The notes below the pieces were generated by a model. The model was given only the letters and a program-made list of their open reading frames with translations. It ran no database searches and was not told the origin of the DNA. This document shows, piece after piece, positions 6,790 through 16,699 of a stretch of 64,000 nucleotides of DNA (the stretch's first letter is position 1; each line of letters starts with the position of its first letter). The stretch covers positions 124,001 to 188,000 of the forward strand of contig JBHOQX010000025.1 in assembly GCA_042408595.1 (NCBI GenBank), in the 5' to 3' direction. This DNA is from JBHOQX01 sp042408595 (GTDB lineage: Bacteria > Chloroflexota > Chloroflexia > Chloroflexales > Roseiflexaceae). Both the position numbers and the translations under genes were made by a program.

Positions 6790-7947
6790 ATGACAGGCAC
6801 AGCGGCTGTAACCCGTGGGCTGGAAGGCGTCGTCGCCGCCAGCACCGCGCTAAGCACCATCGACGGCGCGGCCGGCCGGCTGCGCTACGCCGGCTACGAT
6901 ATTCACGAACTGGCGGATCATGCGACGTACGAGGAGGTTTGCTACCTACTGTGGCATGGCGACCTGCCAGCTCCGGCGGAGCTAGCGGCATTCACGGAAC
7001 AACTCGCCGCCGCGCGCACGCTGACCGCCGACGAGCTGGCGCTGGTCGCCGCGACGCCCCGCCGCGGCCACGGCATGGACGCGCTGCGGACGATGGTCTC
7101 AGCGCTGGCGCAGCTCGACCCGCGCGCGGACGATACCAGCCTGGCCGGCGCGACGCGCATCGGCCTGCAGGTGACGGCCAAATTGCCCGCGCTGATCGCT
7201 GCCTGGGACCGTGCGCGCCGCGGGCTGGCGCCGCTGTCGCCCGATCCAGCGCTCGGCCACGCCGCCAATATCCTGTTCATGCTGCACGGCACGCCCCCCA
7301 CCGACGCCGAAGCCCGCGCGCTCGACTCGTACATGGTGCTGCTCGCCGAGCACGGGCTGAACGCCTCGACCTTCGCCGCGCGGGTGGCGATCAGCGCCGG
7401 GGCGGATGTCTACGCTGCACTGGTCGCGGCGATCGCCACGCTGAAGGGCGTGCTCCACGGCGGCGCGAACCAACGGGCGATGGAGATGCTGTTGGAGATC
7501 GGCGAGCCGGCGCACGCGGCGGGCTATGTGAACGACGTACTGGCGCGTCGTGGCCGGCTGATGGGCATCGGCCATCGCATCTACCGCGTCGAGGATCCGC
7601 GCGTCCGCCACCTCCGCGCGCGCCTGGCCGGGCTGCCCGGCAGCGTGGGCGGCATGGCGCTGGCGGATGCGGTCCGGCAGGTCGTCGCGCAGCATCCGTA
7701 CTTCGCCGAACGCCAGCTCGCGCCGAATGTCGAGTTCGCCAGCGCGCCGCTGCTCTACGCCCTCGGCTTCCCGCTCGACCTGTTCACCTGCGCCTTCGCC
7801 GCCAGCCGAATCGCCGGGTGGGTCGGGCACATCCGCGAGCAGATCGCCGACAACCGGATTATTCGCCCGAAAGCCGACTACCACGGTCCCACCGACCGGC
7901 CCTTCGTTCCGCTGGCGTCGCGGAAAGCACGGCGCGCCGTGGTATGA
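6790..7947 (+). CDS. gltA: Citrate synthase family protein
   Basis: 385 residues. It condenses oxaloacetate with acetyl-CoA, or propionyl-CoA in methylcitrate synthases. Family motifs are GVLHGGANQ and MGIGHRIYR with their catalytic histidines, and LFTCAFAASRIAGWVGHIREQ at the C-terminal active-site wall. The catalytic Asp motif, usually NVDFYSG, reads NVEFASA, a conservative Asp-to-Glu change at a key position. ATG 6790 was preferred over ATG 6784 because AGGAG is 7 nt upstream of it and only 1 nt from the other. The divergent HTH gene matches the DNA-binding domain fused to relatives of this enzyme. Exact substrate uncertain. Confidence 0.88.
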   Translation: MTGTAAVTRGLEGVVAASTALSTIDGAAGRLRYAGYDIHELADHATYEEVCYLLWHGDLPAPAELAAFTEQLAAARTLTADELALVAATPRRGHGMDALRTMVSALAQLDPRADDTSLAGATRIGLQVTAKLPALIAAWDRARRGLAPLSPDPALGHAANILFMLHGTPPTDAEARALDSYMVLLAEHGLNASTFAARVAISAGADVYAALVAAIATLKGVLHGGANQRAMEMLLEIGEPAHAAGYVNDVLARRGRLMGIGHRIYRVEDPRVRHLRARLAGLPGSVGGMALADAVRQVVAQHPYFAERQLAPNVEFASAPLLYALGFPLDLFTCAFAASRIAGWVGHIREQIADNRIIRPKADYHGPTDRPFVPLASRKARRAVV

Positions 7948-7948
7948 T
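7943..7948 (+). promoter_or_regulatory. Extended -10 element placing transcription start at the RNase H start codon
   Basis: TGG plus TATGAT ends 6 bp before the ATG at 7955 and overlaps the citrate synthase stop codon. A start about 7 nt downstream would give a leaderless mRNA. Confidence 0.4.
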
Positions 7949-7954
7949 CAGCCT

Positions 7955-8812
7955 ATGACGGACGACCTGCCACAGGTGACGATCACCGCCGACGGCGCGG
8001 CGCGCGGCAACCCTGGACCGGGGGGCTGGGCGGCGCTGCTGGAAGCGGGCGGCCAGCGCCGCCTCCTGAGCGGCCAGGGGCCGGAGCGGACGACCAACAA
8101 CGCGATGGAGTTGACGGCGGTCGCGGCGGCGCTCGAGGCGCTGACGCGACCCTGCCGCGTCACGCTGCGGCTCGACTCGCGCTATGTGCTTGACGGGCTG
8201 GAGCGCCTGCGGGCCGGCGGGGCGCTGCCGGCCGCGAACCGCGAGCTGTGGGAGCGGCTGCGGCGCGCCGCCGAGCCGCATACCATCACCTTCGCGTGGG
8301 TCCGCGGGCACAGCGGCGACCCACGCAACGACGAGGTGGACCGGGCGGCAAACGCTGCGGCCAACCGCGCCTACCTGGCGGCAGAGGGCGAGCCGGCGCC
8401 GGCCACAGCCGAAACGTGGACACTGGCGATTCTCGCGCCCGGAACAGGCCGGCCCGCCCGCTGGGCGTTGCTTGCCAGCGGCGAGCGGCGCGCAGGCGAC
8501 GCGCCTGTGCGGGCCGGGACCCAGCCGACGGCGGTCTACCAGGCGCTGGTGGCCGGCCTGGAGGCAGCCCGCGAGCTGCCGGGCGCAGGCGGGGCGCAGA
8601 TCGAGGTTGTGAGCAACTACGAGCTGGTCGTCAAGCAGGGGCGCGGCGAGTGGCAGGTGAAGCAGCCGGCGCAGCAGGCGCTGGCCGCCCGCGTCGCCGC
8701 GCTGCGCGATGCCTTCGCCGGAGTGCGCTTTCGCTACGCGCCGACCGCCGCGGTCCAGGCGCTGCTCGCCCCCGCGGATCGTTCCGGCAACGAAGCACCA
8801 GGACCGAAGTAA
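7955..8812 (+). CDS. rnhA: Tandem RNase H protein: active RNase HI domain plus degenerate second RNase H-like domain
   Basis: 285 residues. Residues 1-140 are a complete RNase HI, which cleaves RNA in RNA-DNA hybrids: Asp in TADGAARGNPGPGGWA, Glu in NNAMELTAV, Asp in RLDSRYVLDGL and Asp in GHSGDPRNDEVDRAAN. Residues about 150-265 resemble the RVT_3 RNase H-like fold (TAVYQALVAGLEAA, VVSNYELVVKQGRGEW). There the acidic residues are lost: Glu to Val in the AEY motif and Asp to Asn in the DS motif. The second domain is probably a substrate-binding pseudo-nuclease. No Shine-Dalgarno is seen, and the -10 placement suggests leaderless expression. It starts 8 bp after citrate synthase. Confidence 0.88.
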   Translation: MTDDLPQVTITADGAARGNPGPGGWAALLEAGGQRRLLSGQGPERTTNNAMELTAVAAALEALTRPCRVTLRLDSRYVLDGLERLRAGGALPAANRELWERLRRAAEPHTITFAWVRGHSGDPRNDEVDRAANAAANRAYLAAEGEPAPATAETWTLAILAPGTGRPARWALLASGERRAGDAPVRAGTQPTAVYQALVAGLEAARELPGAGGAQIEVVSNYELVVKQGRGEWQVKQPAQQALAARVAALRDAFAGVRFRYAPTAAVQALLAPADRSGNEAPGPK

Positions 8813-8843
8813 GCCAATGATGGCCTGATACCGTTGTTGATGG

Positions 8844-9197
8844 TCAGTCCTCGAACATATCGCCGGTGAGATAGAGGATGCTCGTCCAAAGGCCGCGCGC
8901 GTGGCGGTAGAACAGCAGCGCGAAGGCGATGACGAAGAGCGTCAGCCCACCGAGCTCCAGCAGTACCGGCATGCCGCTGAAGGCCAGATAGGCCGCCAGC
9001 ACTACCGCCAGCGTGGAGGTGACGAGGGAGTTGATCGCGATTCCACCGGTGATCTCGCCGCTGTCGCGCTCGAAGATCACGCCGCAGGCCGGGCAGCGAA
9101 CGTTCATGCGGAACGCGCCGCGGAACATGTCGCCGTGGCGGCAGGCCGGGCAGGTCAGCAGCAGCCCGGCCAGCAGCGCGCGCAGAATGCGCCCCAT
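8844..9197 (-). CDS. DUF983 zinc-ribbon membrane protein
   Basis: 117 residues from ATG 9197. Two CPxC pairs (LTCPACRHGDMF near residues 15-18 and VRCPACGVIF) form a zinc ribbon. Two hydrophobic helices follow (TSTLAVVLAAYLAF and LGGLTLFVIAFALLFY). This is the DUF983 layout; function unknown. An in-frame ATG at 9245 would add 16 residues, and an extended -10 (TGCTATACT) ends 9 bp before it, so leaderless translation from 9245 is possible. The family's usual N-terminus fits 9197 better. Confidence 0.8.
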   Translation of the reverse strand: MGRILRALLAGLLLTCPACRHGDMFRGAFRMNVRCPACGVIFERDSGEITGGIAINSLVTSTLAVVLAAYLAFSGMPVLLELGGLTLFVIAFALLFYRHARGLWTSILYLTGDMFED

Positions 9198-9253
9198 CGC
9201 AGGTCGCTTTCCAGCGTTCGTGTCGGCGGATCGGGAATGAAGCATACGAACAA

Positions 9254-9259
9254 AGTATA
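9254..9259 (-). promoter_or_regulatory. Extended -10 promoter of the DUF983 gene
   Basis: TGC followed by TATACT on the minus strand. Predicted transcription start is at about 9247, next to the in-frame ATG at 9245. Confidence 0.5.
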
Positions 9260-9295
9260 GCATGTCTCCGCCGGCTCTGCTGCCGGTCAGCGGTG

Positions 9296-9489
9296 GGCCT
9301 CACCGAGGTCGTGCCCTTCATGCTGGAGAATCGCCTGCGCGAGCGTGGGACGACAATCACCAAGGCGCCGAACTTCCAGGCCCACACCGCGGTGAGCGAG
9401 CGCCTGGTAACCGGACAAGACCCGGCGTCGGCACCCCCATGGCAGAGGAGGTGCTGCGGGTGCCGGCCGGGCGTTCGGTGGCGGCCTGA
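9296..9489 (+). pseudogene. Remnant of a DJ-1/PfpI-family protein gene, truncated and frameshifted
   Basis: The frame from 9299 reads LTEVVPFMLENRLRERG...TKAPNFQAH...ERLVTGQDPASA. This matches the C-terminal third of DJ-1/PfpI glutamine-amidotransferase-like proteins (VPFLLEDELKARG...SKAxDWQPHV...GRLITGQNPASS). It then loses frame. The expected AEEVLRVLAGR-type ending continues in another frame as MAEEVLRVPAGRSVAA up to 9489. The N-terminal two thirds, including the nucleophile elbow, are missing. There is no start or ribosome site. Confidence 0.75.
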
Positions 9490-9500
9490 CACCCTCCCCG

Positions 9501-9839
9501 GTGCCGGCGCGGCGTGTGTCGTGTCGGCGCCGAGAGCTGACACCTCTGGCCGGCCTGGTCGTTCCACTTGCGGTCATTGACGCCGGACGCCTGCTGCTGA
9601 TCCGGCGCAGTGACGTGGCGGCCTGGGCGCTCCCCGGCGGCCTGGTGCAGCCACACGAGTCCGTCACGGACGCAGCGGTGCGCGAGACCGCCGAGGAGAC
9701 CGGGCTCGCGATCGGCCTGACCCGCCTCATCGGCGTCTACTCGCAGCCCCACTGGTGCCTGGACGGCGTCCATGTGCTCGCCGGCCGAGAGCTTGCAGCC
9801 GCTGATGCCCCCGCCGGGAGCCCTTCAGGCAGCCACTGA
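9501..9839 (+). CDS. Nudix hydrolase, C-terminally truncated (possibly a pseudogene)
   Basis: The Nudix box is complete: GGLVQPHESVTDAAVRETAEETGL fits Gx5Ex7REUxEExGU, preceded by WALPGG. The protein has 112 residues; typical single-domain Nudix enzymes have about 130-150. The end after GVYSQPHWCLDGVHVLAGRE collapses into AADAPAGSPSGSH, where a further strand and helix are expected. The GTG start at 9501 has no ribosome site and follows the DJ-1 remnant by 11 bp. I regard it as decayed or very recently truncated. Confidence 0.55.
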   Translation: MPARRVSCRRRELTPLAGLVVPLAVIDAGRLLLIRRSDVAAWALPGGLVQPHESVTDAAVRETAEETGLAIGLTRLIGVYSQPHWCLDGVHVLAGRELAAADAPAGSPSGSH

Positions 9840-9849
9840 CAGGCGGCGC

Positions 9850-9872
9850 AGGGGCGGGTTGGCCCCGCCCCT
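9850..9872. terminator. GC-rich hairpin between convergent nudix and ppdK genes
   Basis: AGGGGCGGG, a 5-nt loop TTGGC and CCCGCCCCT form a 9-bp perfect stem. It lies 10 bp after the Nudix stop and about 107 bp beyond the ppdK stop. No T-run, so any terminator function is tentative. Confidence 0.4.
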
Positions 9873-9978
9873 CCGATCCGCCGCGAGCAAGGCAGCGGTT
9901 CCACTGTGCTCCCGGCGCGCCCTCCAACCGATCGCCCACAGCGCGGCCAGCCGCCTGTCGCACGTGGTCAACGCGCCG

Positions 9979-12651
<2,673 letters not shown>

Positions 12652-12663
12652 GACCGCTCCTTT

Positions 12664-12790
12664 GGGGATTGCAGAATGTAGATTGCAGCTGAAACCGACG
12701 AAGGACGACGGACGAACGATGAAAGCCATCGGTCCAGACAGAGCTTACGTGCGTCCTTCGTCTTTTGTCCTGTGTCATGGATCGTCCATC
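12664..12790. repeat. Low-complexity island (GATTGCAG, GACGAAGGACG and CGTCCTTCGTC words)
   Basis: The ppdK upstream gap is built from quasi-repeats: GATTGCAGAATGTAGATTGCAG, then GACGAAGGACGACGGACG, then the reverse-oriented CGTCCTTCGTCTTTTGTCCT and GATCGTCCATCC. The same words recur in other gaps (18.9, 36.99, 42.8 and 58.5 kb). Confidence 0.6.
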
Positions 12791-12795
12791 CACCC

Positions 12796-13170
12796 TCACA
12801 GATGTGCCTCGAGCCAGCGCACCACGTCGTCGCCGCGCAGTTCGCCGCGCGCGATCTGGCTGGTGAAGCGGCGCAGCTCGCCCTCGTCCGCCAGGAGCTC
12901 GCGTGCGTTGCGCCGCAGGAAGAGCCGAAGCGCCTCGGCGGCGATCCGCTTGTTGCCGTCCCAGAACGGGTGGTGCTGCACCAGGGCATAGACCAGCGCG
13001 CCAGCCTTAGCGCTGAGGGTCGGGTAGGCTTCTTCGCCGAAAAAGGCGCGCTGCGGCGCGGCCAGCGCCGACATCAGCCCGTGAAACGTGCGCACTTCGA
13101 CGCTGTTCGGGTTGTTGGCGGTGACGCGGGCACGGATGTCGAGGATATCCTCAATCGTCAGGTAGTTCAC
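12796..13170 (-). CDS. doc: Doc-type toxin (Fic fold), second of a tandem pair
   Basis: 124 residues from GTG 13170. The Fic/Doc active-site loop reads HPFWDGNKRIA near residues 67-77. LTIEDILDIRARV at the N-terminus and SALAAPQRAFFGEEAYPTL are typical of Doc proteins, which phosphorylate EF-Tu to halt translation. Its start lies inside the upstream doc-like gene (20-nt overlap), so it is probably translationally coupled. No Phd-type antitoxin is adjacent. Confidence 0.85.
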   Translation of the reverse strand: MNYLTIEDILDIRARVTANNPNSVEVRTFHGLMSALAAPQRAFFGEEAYPTLSAKAGALVYALVQHHPFWDGNKRIAAEALRLFLRRNARELLADEGELRRFTSQIARGELRGDDVVRWLEAHL

Positions 13171-13561
13171 AGGTATCGCGGCGGGTGTGCGCCCGCACCC
13201 AGCCGATCAGCGCCGCGCGCGTCATGTCGCCGCGGGCGAGCGCCATCATCGCCTCGTAGGCCGCATCGTTTGAGGCGGCCAGGTCATAGCCATTGCACGC
13301 CAGCACGACATCGAGCGCCGCCAGCGCGACACGCTTGTTGCCGTCCGAGAACGGATGCGCCCGCACGATCGCGTGGCACAACGCCGCAGCCTGCGCCGCT
13401 ACGTCCGGAAAGAGCTCTTCGCCCAGGACGCTGGCCCGCGGCGCGGCGGCCGCCGCCTCCAGCCGCCCGAAGCCGGCCTCGGTGATCCCGCGCATCCCGC
13501 CGAAGACGCCAATCAGCAACTCGTGGATCGCGATCAACTCCTCCGGCGTGAGATAGCGCAT
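13151..13561 (-). CDS. doc: Doc-type toxin (Fic fold), first of a tandem pair
   Basis: 136 residues from ATG 13561. The active-site loop is HPFSDGNKRVALAAL, with the Lys that distinguishes Doc from AMPylating Fic proteins. The N-terminus LTPEELIAIHELLIGVFGGMRGITEAGFGRLEAAAAAP is classic Doc. It overlaps the next doc-like gene by 20 nt, ending TGTGAACTACCTGACGATTGA-like in a different frame. No antitoxin directly precedes it; a dispersed repeat and a low-complexity island occupy the upstream gap. Confidence 0.87.
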   Translation of the reverse strand: MRYLTPEELIAIHELLIGVFGGMRGITEAGFGRLEAAAAAPRASVLGEELFPDVAAQAAALCHAIVRAHPFSDGNKRVALAALDVVLACNGYDLAASNDAAYEAMMALARGDMTRAALIGWVRAHTRRDTCELPDD

Positions 13562-13604
13562 GGTTCGGTGCCACGTGCAAAGTTAAGCGGCCCATCGATC
13601 TCTG

Positions 13605-13735
13605 AGAGGCTGTCTGAAAGGCTCCCAACGGGGGCGTCGGAGGCCGCAGGCCCGCCGGCCGCGCGACGGAACATAGGAATCTGGGAGGGCTTCGCCCTCC
13701 CCCCTGTCCAGGCAGCTTCTGAATGTTGACCGCTG
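13605..13735. repeat. Dispersed intergenic repeat copy with hairpins
   Basis: Contains GTCTGAAAGGCTCCCAACG, the palindrome-like GGAGGGCTTCGCCCTCC (13684-13700) and CAGGCAGCTTCTGAATG. Related pieces occur at 26848-27060 and more weakly at 6645-6760. It lies between the tandem doc genes and the small ORF at 13807. Confidence 0.45.
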
Positions 13736-13806
13736 AATCACGTGCCGCGCACAGCGTGCGGAGCTGCACGCCTCGTCACCGTTGAACGCTGAACGCCGAA
13801 CTTTTG

Positions 13807-14019
13807 TTACGTCAAGTTGATCAACGCCTCACGGTACTTCGCGAGCGCGACCTGCACCCGCGCGACGAACTCCGGCGCGATGCCCGGCAGGCGGCGGAGC
13901 AGCACCCGCCCGCCGCCGAGCTGCTCGGCCGACAGCACAACGGCGGGCTGTTCGTCGAGCCATGCGCGCATGGCCTCCGGCAGCTCCGCCGCGGTCAGTT
14001 CTACCGTATCGTCAGTCAT
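13807..14019 (-). CDS. Small 70-residue protein, candidate antitoxin
   Basis: MTDDTVELTAAELPEAMRAW at the N-terminus, then WLDEQPAVVLSAEQLGGGRVLLRRLPG and a helical, charged end (VARVQVALAKYREALINLT). I recognise no family. The ending resembles small antitoxins in style only. It has the best consensus promoter in the window, 33-61 bp upstream, and is oriented toward the two Doc toxin genes. An intervening repeat of about 245 bp separates them. A role as a displaced antitoxin is inference. Confidence 0.65.
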   Translation of the reverse strand: MTDDTVELTAAELPEAMRAWLDEQPAVVLSAEQLGGGRVLLRRLPGIAPEFVARVQVALAKYREALINLT

Positions 14020-14051
14020 CAGCCGAGTTGCGCTCTATCTACCGCCCGGTA

Positions 14052-14080
14052 ACTATACCGCGCTTTACGGGCAGTGTCAA
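14052..14080 (-). promoter_or_regulatory. Near-consensus promoter for the small ORF and possibly the doc genes
   Basis: On the minus strand TTGACA (14075-14080), a 17-bp spacer and TATAGT (14052-14057). The start codon follows about 33 bp later. Confidence 0.75.
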
Positions 14081-14136
14081 CGGAGCGGCGCGGGTCGCCG
14101 GGCGCATCCGGGCACGCCGCCCCGCCAACACACTGC

Positions 14137-14175
14137 GGCGGGACGCGGCGCAGGGATCGAGCGCCGCGTCCCGCC
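14137..14175 (-). terminator. 15-bp perfect inverted repeat after the sugar-binding protein gene
   Basis: GGCGGGACGCGGCGC (14137-14151), a 9-nt loop and GCGCCGCGTCCCGCC (14161-14175). It lies 27 nt beyond the stop of the ABC solute-binding protein and is a very stable stem, probably the operon terminator, although no T-run follows. Confidence 0.6.
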
Positions 14176-14201
14176 ACGCGTGTGCCGGCTGGCCGCTCGG
14201 G

Positions 14202-15680
14202 TTACTGCGGCGCGTTTTCCTTCAGAATGTCATTCGCCTTGGCCGCCGCCGCATCCAGCAGTTGCTTAGGGTCGGCGCTGGCGTCCGCCATCACCCGGCT
14301 GAGCACCTCTTTATCCAGCAGCGTGCGCACCGGGTCGTAGCCGGCCACCGGCGACTCGACCATGCTGTACTGGATCCAGTCGAACATCTTGGCGTAGGAG
14401 TCGGCCACGGGGCCGTAGCGTGGGTCGCGCTTGAAATTGGCGATCACCTCGTCTTTGGCGCTCTGGCGGACGGGGAAATAGCCCGTGGCGCTGGCCCAGC
14501 GGACGGTCTGCGGCTTCTCCCCGAGGAACTTCAGCACCAGCCAGGCCGCCAGCTCCTTTTCCGGCGTGGTCTTGTAGATCGAAACGCTGGCGCCGTAGAG
14601 ATCGACCGCCGGCTTCTCTTTGTAGGGGAAGAGGGCGATGTCCCACTTGAACTTGCCGCCCTTGCTGACGGCGTCGGCATAGAAGGGCAGACCGGAGGAG
14701 GAGCCGAAGGTGAAGAGCGCGTTGCCGCTGGCGAAGCGGGTCTGCTCGCCGTTGCGCTCGCTCACCGGCACCTCCACGGCGCACTTGTTCTTGAACAGCC
14801 GCTGGATCAGCGCCACCGAGTCCACGCCGGCCTGATCGTTGAAGACATAGGCGCGCCCATCCGGCGCCAGGATTCGCCCGCCGTTGGAGAAGATCATGGC
14901 CGCCAGGTTCGAGACGTCGTGCTGGAGGGCCAGGCCATACTTGTTGGAGGCCGCGTCGCTGAACTTGCAGGCCGCCTCTTCGAAGGTCTTCCAGTCCTTC
15001 GGCGGCGCGCTGTAGCCGAGGGCCGCCAGGGCGTCGGCGTTGTAGTACATCACCGCCATGGAGCGCTGGGTGGGGAAGCCGAGGCGCTCGCCGGCGTATT
15101 GCGGGTTGCGGTCGCTGTCGAGGAAGACCGGAAAGTAGTCCTGCAGGTCGGCGTCGCTCAGGCCGTACTTCTTGCTCGTGATGAACGGCGTGAGGTCGAT
15201 CACCGCGCCCTGCGCCCGATAGAACGCCGCCTGGTTCTGGTAGGCCACGGACATCTCCGGCGGCTGGCCGGCCTGGATCGCGGCGTTCACCTTGTTGTAG
15301 ACGTCGTTGTAGGTGGCGCCGGCGATCTCGGCACGGGCGGTGATCCCGTACGGATTGCTCTTGTTGAACTCATCCAGCATGGACTGCAACAGATCCTGGT
15401 CTTTCTGCGGCCGGTTGTGCCAATAGGTGACGGTGATGTTCTTGCCGGTCAGGTCGATAGCGTCCACCTGCTCGGGTGTGAGGGCGCCGGCGGCGCCCGG
15501 CTGGGCGGTCGCTGCCGGCTGGGCAGTGGCCGCCGCGCTGGTAGTGGCGGGCTGGGCGGTGGCCGCAGGGGGCGCGCCGGCGGACGAGGTCGGCGCCGGG
15601 GCGGCCGGCTGGCCGCCGCAGGCCGCCAGCAGCGCCAGCAGCAGCAGCGGCAGCCCGCGGCGGATGATGGTCGTGCGCAT
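14202..15680 (-). CDS. ABC transporter sugar-binding lipoprotein
   Basis: 492 residues. The signal peptide ends in a lipobox (LLALLAACGG) with lipidated Cys21, so it should be processed by Lgt, encoded at 59763. An Ala/Thr/Pro/Gln-rich tether follows, then an extracellular solute-binding family 1 domain (ITVTYWHNRPQKDQDLLQ, GFPTQRSMAVMYYNADALAALGY, ASATGYFPVRQSA). It captures a sugar or oligosaccharide outside the membrane and delivers it to the permeases encoded upstream. The start at ATG 15680 has GGAGAGG upstream. Substrate cannot be read from the sequence. Confidence 0.92.
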   Translation of the reverse strand: MRTTIIRRGLPLLLLALLAACGGQPAAPAPTSSAGAPPAATAQPATTSAAATAQPAATAQPGAAGALTPEQVDAIDLTGKNITVTYWHNRPQKDQDLLQSMLDEFNKSNPYGITARAEIAGATYNDVYNKVNAAIQAGQPPEMSVAYQNQAAFYRAQGAVIDLTPFITSKKYGLSDADLQDYFPVFLDSDRNPQYAGERLGFPTQRSMAVMYYNADALAALGYSAPPKDWKTFEEAACKFSDAASNKYGLALQHDVSNLAAMIFSNGGRILAPDGRAYVFNDQAGVDSVALIQRLFKNKCAVEVPVSERNGEQTRFASGNALFTFGSSSGLPFYADAVSKGGKFKWDIALFPYKEKPAVDLYGASVSIYKTTPEKELAAWLVLKFLGEKPQTVRWASATGYFPVRQSAKDEVIANFKRDPRYGPVADSYAKMFDWIQYSMVESPVAGYDPVRTLLDKEVLSRVMADASADPKQLLDAAAAKANDILKENAPQ

Positions 15681-15766
15681 GGTCCTCTCCTTCTCGTGGA
15701 ATCTGATCGATCCTATCTGGCATCGGCCCGGGCCGCCCATCCGTTTGGAGGGCGCCGCCTGGCCGT

Positions 15767-16699
15767 TTAGCCCTTGATCCCGGTTGACAGCACGCCAGTG
15801 GTGAAATAGCGCTGCGTGAAGAAATAGCCGATCAGCACCGGCGCGACAACGATGGTGGCGAAGGCCATCAGCAACTGCACATTGGCGCCGCCCTCGCCGA
15901 GCATGAACTGCTGCAGCCCGACCGCCAGCACGCGCATGCTGGCGTCCTTCGTGACCAGCAACGGCCACTTGAACTCATCCCAGGCCCAAATGGCATGCAT
16001 CAGCGCAATGGTGACGATCACCGGCCGGCTGAGAGGGACCGCCACCTGCGCCATGAACCGCAGATGCCCCGCGCCATCGATCAGCGCAGCATCAAACAGA
16101 TCGCGCGGAATCTGCAGAAAGAACTGGCGGAGCAGAAAGATGCCGAAAACGCTCACCAGAAACGGCACGATCAGGGCCGGATACGTGTTATACCACTTCA
16201 GGTCGAACATCATCACCACTTTTGGCACCAGCACCAGATCCGGCGGAATCATAATCGTCGCCAGCAGCAGCAGGAACAGCGCCTGCTTGCCTGGCACATC
16301 CATGCGGGCGAAGACATACGCCGCCGGGATCGACGTCAGCAGCACCCCGGCGACCGTCAGCAGCGTCACGACCAGGCTGTTGGCGACATAGCGGAAGAAC
16401 AGCGGCACGCCCCACTGCGCGTCCCAGCCGACAGCGGCGATCGCTGCCGGGTAGTTGCTGACTTGGGGCAACTCATCGCCGAACGGCGGCCAGGGCCAGA
16501 AAATGTTGTTGATCACGCTGCCGTAGCTCTTGAGCGAGGTCATCAGCATGTAGAGAAACGGGACGACCGAGGCCGCCGCGCCGACGATCAGCACCGCGTA
16601 GATCAGCAGGCGGGCGGGCGCCGGCAGGGGGCGTCGGGCCATCGGAAGCGATTCGTGGGGCTGCAAAAGCGCCATGGGAGCCTCCGCTACCTCAGGCAT
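15767..16699 (-). CDS. Sugar ABC transporter permease, MalG type
   Basis: 310 residues with six predicted membrane helices, starting about residue 33. The EAA loop for ATPase contact is FDAALIDGAGHLRFMAQVAVPLSRPVI. PFLYMLMTSLKSYG near the N-terminus is typical of the family. The ATG at 16699 overlaps the upstream permease stop by 8 nt (ATGCCTGA), so translation is coupled. A start at 16675 is less likely. Confidence 0.92.
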   Translation of the reverse strand: MPEVAEAPMALLQPHESLPMARRPLPAPARLLIYAVLIVGAAASVVPFLYMLMTSLKSYGSVINNIFWPWPPFGDELPQVSNYPAAIAAVGWDAQWGVPLFFRYVANSLVVTLLTVAGVLLTSIPAAYVFARMDVPGKQALFLLLLATIMIPPDLVLVPKVVMMFDLKWYNTYPALIVPFLVSVFGIFLLRQFFLQIPRDLFDAALIDGAGHLRFMAQVAVPLSRPVIVTIALMHAIWAWDEFKWPLLVTKDASMRVLAVGLQQFMLGEGGANVQLLMAFATIVVAPVLIGYFFTQRYFTTGVLSTGIKG

